Assembly: GCF_012911845.1 (NCBI RefSeq) | Contig: NZ_JAAXCU010000014.1 | Coordinates: forward strand, 1 to 49,003 | Length of the DNA: 49,003 bases | From: Bacillus sp. RO2 | Lineage (GTDB): Bacteria; Bacillota; Bacilli; Bacillales; Bacillaceae_I | Reading direction: 5' to 3' | Part shown: piece by piece, positions 43,942-49,003 of the stretch | Layout: the number at the start of each line of letters is the position of its first letter | How positions within the stretch are numbered: position 1 is the first letter of the stretch | Translations under genes and position numbers: made by a program | The notes under the pieces: model-generated | Databases searched by the model: none | Told to the model about the DNA's origin: nothing | The model's input: only the letters and a program-made list of their open reading frames with translations

Positions 43942-44742
43942 TTATAAAAATGTCCGTTTGACCTTCTCCCAAAACGAATTATCCTTTAACTTCACAGTCT
44001 TAATTTTCTTATCTGTAAGCTGAATATCCAACCTCTCCACATGTTTAATGCTAAGTGCCTCATTATCAATGCCGATCGTAGGATAGTCATTCCCATCCTG
44101 AATTACTTTTAGAGTCAATTTTCTGGCACCTGCCAAGATAAACGGCGATCCAAGGGTGCGATAGCTGTTATTGTTAATAGAAGCAAGCTCACTTACCTGA
44201 AAACAAGGGAGCATCGGGTCTACTACAGCACCATGGACTGATTTATTGTAAGCAGTGCTGCCAGTAGGGGTGGATACAATCATCCCATCACCACGGAACG
44301 TTTCAAAGTGCAGCTCATCTATGTAGACATCAATGGCAAAAGTCTTTATGATGGCAGAGCGGATGGAGCATTCATTTAAACATAGAAAAGAAGATGTACC
44401 ATCAATTGTTACTTCAATAGTAGGATACTTTCTAACCTCAATTTGTTCAAATGCCATGGCCTCTACCATTTTTTCAGTATCATCGATATGGAAGTCACAA
44501 TAAAAACTAGAAGTTTCCCCAGTATTGATACCAGCATAAAGGCAATCATCCTTGAACCCTGTTTTTTGAACGGCTTGAAGGAAGGTTCCGTCTCCTCCTA
44601 CGGCTACGATAATGTTCGCATTGTGGTAATCACTTAGTATTTCAAAGTTATTTTGTACCGCTAATTGTTCAAGCTTTTCAACCTTTGCAACTAGCTCTTC
44701 TTCCCTTTTATAAAAGAAAAATATTTTACGGCGTTCTGTCAT
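43942..44742 (-). CDS. ppnK: NAD kinase (PpnK, YtdI type)
   Basis: 266 residues. NAD kinase motifs: GGDGT at 49-53 (VAVGGDGTFLQA), LNECSI, and VSTPTGSTAYNKS. It phosphorylates NAD to NADP in the cytosol. GAGGAGG precedes ATG 44742. Place and length match B. subtilis ytdI, the second of its two NAD kinases. Divergent from the sigma-W-controlled sppA. Confidence 0.94.
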   Translation of the reverse strand: MTERRKIFFFYKREEELVAKVEKLEQLAVQNNFEILSDYHNANIIVAVGGDGTFLQAVQKTGFKDDCLYAGINTGETSSFYCDFHIDDTEKMVEAMAFEQIEVRKYPTIEVTIDGTSSFLCLNECSIRSAIIKTFAIDVYIDELHFETFRGDGMIVSTPTGSTAYNKSVHGAVVDPMLPCFQVSELASINNNSYRTLGSPFILAGARKLTLKVIQDGNDYPTIGIDNEALSIKHVERLDIQLTDKKIKTVKLKDNSFWEKVKRTFL

Positions 44743-44859
44743 TGTTTTTCCTCCTCTTTATAATAAAAAATGGAACTTAAACAAAAAATATCCAAAAACA
44801 TTATCCTTTTGGAAAAAATTTTAGTACAATTCTATATTGTGATAAGTTTACCATTTTGA

Positions 44860-44888
44860 TGAAACTTTTTGAAACGATTTAACGTATA
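44860..44888 (+). promoter_or_regulatory. Sigma-W promoter of sppA
   Basis: TGAAAC (44860-44865), a 17-bp spacer, CGTATA (44883-44888): a full match to the Bacillus sigma-W consensus, 31 bp before sppA. The B. subtilis sppA-yteJ operon is a known sigma-W target. Confidence 0.92.
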
Positions 44889-44919
44889 GGTACTGTACGT
44901 ACAACTAGGAGGTTTAAAT

Positions 44920-45930
44920 ATGAGCGGAAAGCGTTGGGCCGCATTAGGTATTGCGGCATTATTATTTTTTGTGTCAATTATCACGAGTTTTGCAACACAA
45001 CCTGCGGAAAGCTCCAAATCTGATTCTTTTTCAGATCTTTTCGGAGGGGAAGAAGAGTTTATTGAGGAAGTAATAGAAGACGGAAGTCCAAACCGCAAAA
45101 TTCTTGTTCTAGAAGTTAATGGTGTTATCCAAGATACAGGAAGCGACGTGACATCTGTATTCCAAACTCCAGGATATAACCACCGTCAATTTTTAAGAAT
45201 GCTTGATCAAGCCAAAGAAGATGATTCAGTTCAAGGAATTATCGTACGCGTCAATACACCGGGTGGCGGCGTTTCTGAAAGTGCAGAGATACATAAAAGA
45301 TTGGTAGAGATTAAAGAAGAAACAGAGAAGCCAATTTATATTTCTATGGGCGCCATGGCAGCTTCAGGTGGATACTATATTGCTGCACCTGCCAACAAAA
45401 TTTTCGCTTCGCCTGAGACCATTACAGGTTCTATCGGTGTTATCATGCAAGGCATTAATTACAAAGAACTTGCTGAAAAATATGGTGTGAAATTTGACAC
45501 CATCAAGAGTGGGCCATACAAAGATATTATGTCACCAACAAAAGATATGTCTGAGGAAGAGCGTCAAATTCTTCAATCAATGGTAGACAATATGTACGAT
45601 CAATTTGTAGATGTTATTGTGGAAGGCCGAGGAATGAGTGATTCGGAAGTAAGAAGAATTGCTGACGGAAGAATCTATGATGGCCAACAAGCGAAAGATA
45701 TCAACATAGTCGATGAGCTTGGCTATTTTGAAGATGTTATTGAGGCAATGAAGCAAGACCATGATATGGGGAACGTCCAAGTTGTTCAATACACAGAAAA
45801 CCTAGGCTTAGGTTCCTTATTCGCTATGAACGCTCAAGCTCTATTAAAGACAGAGTCTGAAATGCAGATGTTAGCGAAGCTTATCAATCAACCTAATTCT
45901 CCAAGACTAATGTACTTGTATGCAGAGTAG
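44920..45930 (+). CDS. sppA: Signal peptide peptidase SppA
   Basis: 336 residues. One N-terminal membrane helix (about 6-24), then a ClpP-like serine protease domain facing outside. The Ser/Lys dyad is Ser149 (GAMAASGGYY) and Lys201 (SGPYKDIMSP), equivalent to Ser147/Lys199 of B. subtilis SppA. VNTPGGGVSES is the oligomer/substrate region. It degrades leftover signal peptides and is linked to lantibiotic resistance. Cotranscribed with yteJ, 12 bp downstream, from a sigma-W promoter. Confidence 0.95.
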   Translation: MSGKRWAALGIAALLFFVSIITSFATQPAESSKSDSFSDLFGGEEEFIEEVIEDGSPNRKILVLEVNGVIQDTGSDVTSVFQTPGYNHRQFLRMLDQAKEDDSVQGIIVRVNTPGGGVSESAEIHKRLVEIKEETEKPIYISMGAMAASGGYYIAAPANKIFASPETITGSIGVIMQGINYKELAEKYGVKFDTIKSGPYKDIMSPTKDMSEEERQILQSMVDNMYDQFVDVIVEGRGMSDSEVRRIADGRIYDGQQAKDINIVDELGYFEDVIEAMKQDHDMGNVQVVQYTENLGLGSLFAMNAQALLKTESEMQMLAKLINQPNSPRLMYLYAE

Positions 45931-45942
45931 GAGGAAGAAGAA

Positions 45943-46485
45943 ATGAGAGATGAGCAAAATAATGAATATACAAACGAGAGTGTAATACATGAAGACGTGA
46001 ATATAGGCGAAGAAAGAACCAGCAATAACGCGATGCCTGCGAACGAAGTAGCTGTCACGGAATATCGCTATGCAGGGTTTTGGATGAGACTTTGGGCATT
46101 TCTGTTAGATCTATTAATCATTTGGAGCATCGGAGCGATTGTGATATTCCCGATTTTCAGACTACTAGGGATATCGACTAGTCAAAGCTTCATGTTCTCC
46201 CCTGCAACGATTGCCACTACTATCGTGCTATATGGATATTTCATTCTTATGACAAAGTATTTTAAACAGACGTTAGGAAAAATGGTGTTTGGTTTACGGG
46301 TGGTCGATCTAAAAGCCAATGACCTTTCATGGAGAACCATTTTCTTTAGAGAAGGTGTAGGACGTTATATCGCTTTAGTCTATGCACCTATCACCTACAT
46401 CGTATTTCTTGTGGCAGCTTTTACAAGCAAAAAACAAGGTGTCCACGACTTTATTGCAGACACGACAGTCGTTCATGAAAAATAA
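45943..46485 (+). CDS. yteJ: RDD membrane protein YteJ (SppI)
   Basis: 180 residues: an acidic, Asn/Glu-rich N terminus (1-40), then an RDD domain (YRYAGFWMRLWAFLLDLLII) with about four membrane helices and GLRVVDLKANDLSW between them. In B. subtilis the operon partner YteJ, renamed SppI, binds SppA and inhibits its protease activity; the same operon pairing is kept here. AGGAGGAAGAAG precedes ATG 45943. Confidence 0.92.
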   Translation: MRDEQNNEYTNESVIHEDVNIGEERTSNNAMPANEVAVTEYRYAGFWMRLWAFLLDLLIIWSIGAIVIFPIFRLLGISTSQSFMFSPATIATTIVLYGYFILMTKYFKQTLGKMVFGLRVVDLKANDLSWRTIFFREGVGRYIALVYAPITYIVFLVAAFTSKKQGVHDFIADTTVVHEK

Positions 46486-46488
46486 CCA

Positions 46489-46532
46489 ATAAACCTGAAG
46501 TCCATCGTGACTTTAGGTTTATTTTTTTTATG
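46489..46532 (+). terminator. Terminator of sppA-yteJ
   Basis: AATAAACCTGAAGTC and GACTTTAGGTTTATT pair around a short loop, followed by TTTTTT. Confidence 0.88.
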
Positions 46533-46571
46533 CTAGGAGATAATGGAAGAGGGAGGAAAGGGTGTGAAAGT

Positions 46572-47273
46572 GTGATTTGGGCCATAATAATCCTTGCCAT
46601 CATCATTCTTCTTTTAATCATGGTTCTCGTCACTAAAATTACCATCCAATTTTACTACCATCATCAACAAGATAATGATCAGATGACAGTGAAACTAAGT
46701 GCATGGTACGGGTTGTTGCGATACACCATTGATGTGCCTTTAATCAGTGTGGATAAAGAAACAGCATCCATTCATGTCGAGGAAAAAACCAAAGTTGGAG
46801 GCGGAGATCCTTCTCAAGGAAAACAAAAAGAGAAAGATTTTTCTCCAAAAGAGATATGGCAGAGCTTTGAAGATACATATGAACTGGTGCGCCACGTTGT
46901 GGGGATGCATGAGATAGTAAGAAGAATGCTTTCAAGAGTGGAAGTGAATCACTTGGAATGGCATAGTAACGTTGGATTAGGAGATGCAGCCCATACCGGA
47001 ATGATTGTTGGGGCAGGTTGGACGATTAAAGGTGGAATTGTTGGATTTTTAAGCAATTATACAGACTTCCGAGCTCGACCGATACTCTCCATCACTCCAT
47101 ATTTCCAGTATGTTGTTTCTCAGACAATGTTTAAGTGTATGATTCGGTTTCGAATCGGGCATGCTATGTTGGCAGGAATAAGAATCGTTAAATATTGGAA
47201 GGGCGGTAGACCAAAGTTTAAAACCCGTCCTTTATCCGTGTTGTCCAAAGAGGAAAATCACAAATCCATGTAA
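46572..47273 (+). CDS. ytfI: YtfI, DUF2953 membrane-anchored protein
   Basis: 233 residues from GTG 46572, nine bases after AGGAAAGGG. The upstream ATG 46530 lies inside the terminator T-tract, so the longer form cannot be normally transcribed. N-terminal membrane helix (AIIILAIIILLLIMVLV), then a soluble domain of unknown function with a basic C-terminal region. The pair ytfI-ytfJ is conserved; in B. subtilis both are sporulation-linked. The ribosome site of ytfJ lies right after its stop. Confidence 0.87.
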   Translation: MIWAIIILAIIILLLIMVLVTKITIQFYYHHQQDNDQMTVKLSAWYGLLRYTIDVPLISVDKETASIHVEEKTKVGGGDPSQGKQKEKDFSPKEIWQSFEDTYELVRHVVGMHEIVRRMLSRVEVNHLEWHSNVGLGDAAHTGMIVGAGWTIKGGIVGFLSNYTDFRARPILSITPYFQYVVSQTMFKCMIRFRIGHAMLAGIRIVKYWKGGRPKFKTRPLSVLSKEENHKSM

Positions 47274-47293
47274 CAGCAATAAGGAGGATCAAT

Positions 47294-47773
47294 ATGTCTG
47301 AACATCCAATTAAGAGTCTTATGACAACAGCGATGGAAAATTTAAAAGATATGATTGATGTCAATACCATCATCGGTGACCCGGTAGAAACGCCCGATGG
47401 AAGTGTCATTTTGACTGTTTCCAAAGTCGGATTCGGGTTCGCAGCAGGAGGAAGTGAGTTCCAAGGTGGGGGCTCTTCAGGACCTGAAAAACACGATGGC
47501 GGTGGCAATCAACAAAGCCAAGGTCACAAGCTTCCATTTGGCGGAGGTAGTGGGGGTGGCGTGTCCATCACTCCAATCGCTTTCTTGATTGTAAATTCGC
47601 AAGGAGTGAAAATGCTTCACCTTGATGAGAGCACAAGTATCTATGAGAGATTACTGGATCTGGCTCCACAGGCAGTTGAGAAAGTTCAACAAATGTTGAA
47701 TAACAATAAACATAACAGTGGAAATCACTCTGACCATTCCTACAACAATCATAAACAAGATTTAGACTTCTAA
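47294..47773 (+). CDS. gerW: Spore germination protein GerW (YtfJ)
   Basis: 159 residues. The conserved N-terminal block reads IKSLMTTAMENLKDMIDVNT, GDPVETPDGSVILTVSKV and GFGFAAGGSEF; a Gly-rich loop (FGGGSGGGVSITPIAF) follows, and the tail is rich in Asn and His. GerW is needed for L-alanine-triggered spore germination in B. subtilis. AAGGAGG precedes ATG 47294; cotranscribed with ytfI. Confidence 0.93.
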   Translation: MSEHPIKSLMTTAMENLKDMIDVNTIIGDPVETPDGSVILTVSKVGFGFAAGGSEFQGGGSSGPEKHDGGGNQQSQGHKLPFGGGSGGGVSITPIAFLIVNSQGVKMLHLDESTSIYERLLDLAPQAVEKVQQMLNNNKHNSGNHSDHSYNNHKQDLDF

Positions 47774-47777
47774 AAAT

Positions 47778-47806
47778 GCCGGCTGCACAGCAGTTGGCTT
47801 TTTATT
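47778..47806 (+). terminator. Terminator of ytfIJ
   Basis: GCCGGCTG (47778-47785) pairs with CAGTTGGC (47791-47798, two G-U pairs), followed by TTTTTATT. Confidence 0.75.
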
Positions 47807-47835
47807 TGGTTGCTGGGGAAGGATGAATGGGAGGG

Positions 47836-48061
47836 TATCAAGGGATTTCGGGGGGATATTGAGAATTTTCAGGGTATATCAAGAAACTGCTGCGGATATC
47901 AAGAAAACTAGGGTAGATATCAATAAATTTCGGAGTATATCAAGAAAACTAGGGTAGATATCAATAAATTTCGGAGTATATCAAGAAAACTAGGACGGAT
48001 ATCAAGAAAACTAGGACGGATATCAAGAAAACTCAAGATATATCAATAAATCTACACATTT
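47836..48061. repeat. 20/21-bp periodic array C (eleven units)
   Basis: TATC(A) starts at 47836, 47857 (TATTG), 47877, 47897, 47918, 47938, 47959, 47979, 48000, 48021 and 48041. Steps are 20 or 21 bp. Common form: GATATCAAGAAAACTAGG; alternate form: TATCAATAAATTTCGG. A 41-bp pair of units (47897-47937) recurs exactly at 47938-47978, so at least one recent duplication happened. Lies after the ytfJ terminator and 64 bp before the tpx -35. No credible ORF. Confidence 0.93.
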
Positions 48062-48124
48062 CGACAAACTTAGAGCCCTTATAAAAACCAACACCCTCCC
48101 TCCTCACAAACAAAGATTGATTAA

Positions 48125-48153
48125 TTGCAAAACTTAAAAAACATAGCTATTAT
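48125..48153 (+). promoter_or_regulatory. Sigma-A promoter of tpx
   Basis: TTGCAA (48125-48130), 17-bp spacer, TATTAT (48148-48153), 37 bp before tpx. Confidence 0.75.
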
Positions 48154-48189
48154 TACAAGTGTACATACAATTTGAGGAGGGAATTTAAC

Positions 48190-48690
48190 ATGGCAAACGT
48201 AACATTCAAAGGCAACCCAATGACACTAGTCGGAAGCGAAGTGAAAGTGGGCGACCAGGCTCCAAACTTCTCCGTTCTTGCAAACGACTTATCTCCAGTA
48301 ACATTGGAAAACTACAAAGGATTCAAGAAACTGATCAGCGTAGTACCTTCCATTGATACAGGAGTATGTGATCAACAAACCCGCAAATTTAACGAAGAGG
48401 CAGCAAAGCTTGATAACGTAAAAGTTATTACAGTTAGCATGGACTTGCCATTCGCTCAAAAACGCTGGTGTGCAGCTAGTGGGCTTGACAATGTTGAGGT
48501 AGTATCCGACCACCGCGATGCTTCTTTCGGTGAAGCATACGGCGTACTAATGCAAGAGCTACGTCTACTTGCCCGCTCCACGTTTGTTGTGGACTCCAAT
48601 GACAAAGTAACATACGTTGAATACGTAGGGGAAGGTACAGACCACCCTAACTACGAAGCGGCAATCGAAGCAGTTAAATCTGCAGAATAA
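48190..48690 (+). CDS. tpx: Thiol peroxidase Tpx
   Basis: 166 residues from ATG 48190, with GAGGAGGG (48174-48181) 8 bp upstream; a longer reading starts inside that site. Atypical 2-Cys peroxiredoxin: peroxidatic Cys60 ([12 protein letters not shown]) and resolving Cys94 (KRWCAASGL). It reduces lipid and organic hydroperoxides with thioredoxin. Follows ytfJ as in B. subtilis. Sigma-A promoter and terminator visible. Confidence 0.96.
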   Translation: MANVTFKGNPMTLVGSEVKVGDQAPNFSVLANDLSPVTLENYKGFKKLISVVPSIDTGVCDQQTRKFNEEAAKLDNVKVITVSMDLPFAQKRWCAASGLDNVEVVSDHRDASFGEAYGVLMQELRLLARSTFVVDSNDKVTYVEYVGEGTDHPNYEAAIEAVKSAE

Positions 48691-48718
48691 TACCCTACTC
48701 AAAACCATTGCACCAAGA

Positions 48719-48757
48719 CGAGCAGACTGTGATAATAGCAGTCTGCTTTATTTTTGT
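48719..48757 (+). terminator. Terminator of tpx
   Basis: AGCAGACTG, loop TGATAATAG, CAGTCTGCT, then TTATTTTTG. Confidence 0.9.
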
Positions 48758-48807
48758 CCAATCTCCATGTAAAATAGGAATACTGAAAATTTGATTGGGA
48801 GTAGCCC

Positions 48808-48884
48808 ACCTGTTGAATGGAGTGCAAGGTGTGACACTCCTGATGGAGATAGCGGTAGGTTGAGACCCCACAGGCGAAGCCGAG
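48808..48884 (+). repeat. Dispersed palindromic repeat, copy 10, cut short
   Basis: Starts ACCTGTTGAATGGAGTGCAAGG and follows copy 3 up to GACCCCACAGGCGAAGCCGAG, then stops. In other copies GAGGCTC and the whole second arm follow. The break coincides with unrelated sequence that looks like an insertion sequence. Confidence 0.85.
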
Positions 48885-49003
48885 TTATCATGAACGAAAC
48901 TAGCTCCTTACTCGTAAAATCGTAGGTTAATTTGGTTAGAATGTTTACTGGAAAAACCAAACCAAATCAGAGCTACATTACGGAAGGAGCTAGTTATTAT
49001 GAA
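48885..49003 (+). mobile_element. Probable left end of an insertion sequence, cut by the window edge
   Basis: Unrelated sequence begins exactly where copy 10 of the palindromic repeat is interrupted. GGAAGGAG (48982-48989) lies nine bases before ATG 48999, the likely start of a transposase. AACTAGCTCCTT (48898-48909) and AAGGAGCTAGTT (48984-48995) form a perfect 12-bp inverted repeat that would bury this ribosome site in a long transcript. An inner pair ATTTGGTT/AACCAAAT (48930-48937, 48960-48967) nests within. Family cannot be told from two codons. Confidence 0.6.

Overview
The window is a Bacillaceae chromosome segment, low to moderate in GC. The gene order closely follows the ytx-aroA-ccpA-motPS-acuABC-acsA-tyrS-rpsD-ytsP-refZ-hisJ-ezrA-nifZ-thiI-ssp-ytcI-ytcJ-ppnK-sppA-yteJ-ytfI-ytfJ-tpx region of Bacillus subtilis. 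The organism is a spore former (alpha/beta SASP, GerW/YtfJ, RefZ), motile with a MotPS stator, and probably uses bacillithiol (YtxJ). I cannot name the species.

Layout. 0.3-3 kb: AmpS peptidase and the sigma-B type ytxGHJ cluster. 3-8 kb: a large FtsA/PilM-like actin-family protein, aroA (DAHP synthase/chorismate mutase) and ccpA. 8-16 kb: motPS, the acuABC operon divergent from acsA, and an MFS exporter. 16-21 kb: a class A PBP, then T-box-controlled tyrS and a GNAT enzyme. 21-25 kb: an accessory stretch absent from the B. subtilis order, with decayed small genes, a TPP riboswitch with thiC, and a 55-residue CxH/CxxC protein. 25-35 kb: rpsD with its S4 leader, ytrP (GAF-GGDEF), megL, ytsP, refZ, hisJ and ezrA. 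35-40 kb: brnQ, nifZ-thiI, an alpha/beta SASP and a 31-residue basic peptide. 40-49 kb: a branched-chain acyl-CoA ligase, ytcJ, NAD kinase, a sigma-W sppA-yteJ operon, ytfI-ytfJ and tpx. The right edge is probably the start of an insertion sequence.

Regulation that can be read directly: sigma-B (ytxG), sigma-W (sppA) and sigma-G (SASP) promoters; a tyrosine T-box; a TPP riboswitch; the S4 leader; perfect CcpA cre sites before megL and brnQ; and a near-perfect cre between acsA and acuA. Carbon control therefore reaches acetate activation, methionine breakdown and branched-chain amino acid uptake, with ccpA itself in the window.

Two kinds of structure are not explained by the genes. (1) Three intergenic arrays at 14.3, 40.1 and 47.9 kb have unrelated cores but the same period of about 21 bp. 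All three occupy the same slot: after the terminator of one gene and 40-65 bp before the -35 box of the next co-directional gene. (2) A dispersed, about 130-bp, nested-palindromic repeat is present at least ten times, mostly at gene 3' ends and convergent gaps. It includes two inverted pairs, a subfamily with a shared internal insert, and one copy cut by the putative insertion sequence at the right end.
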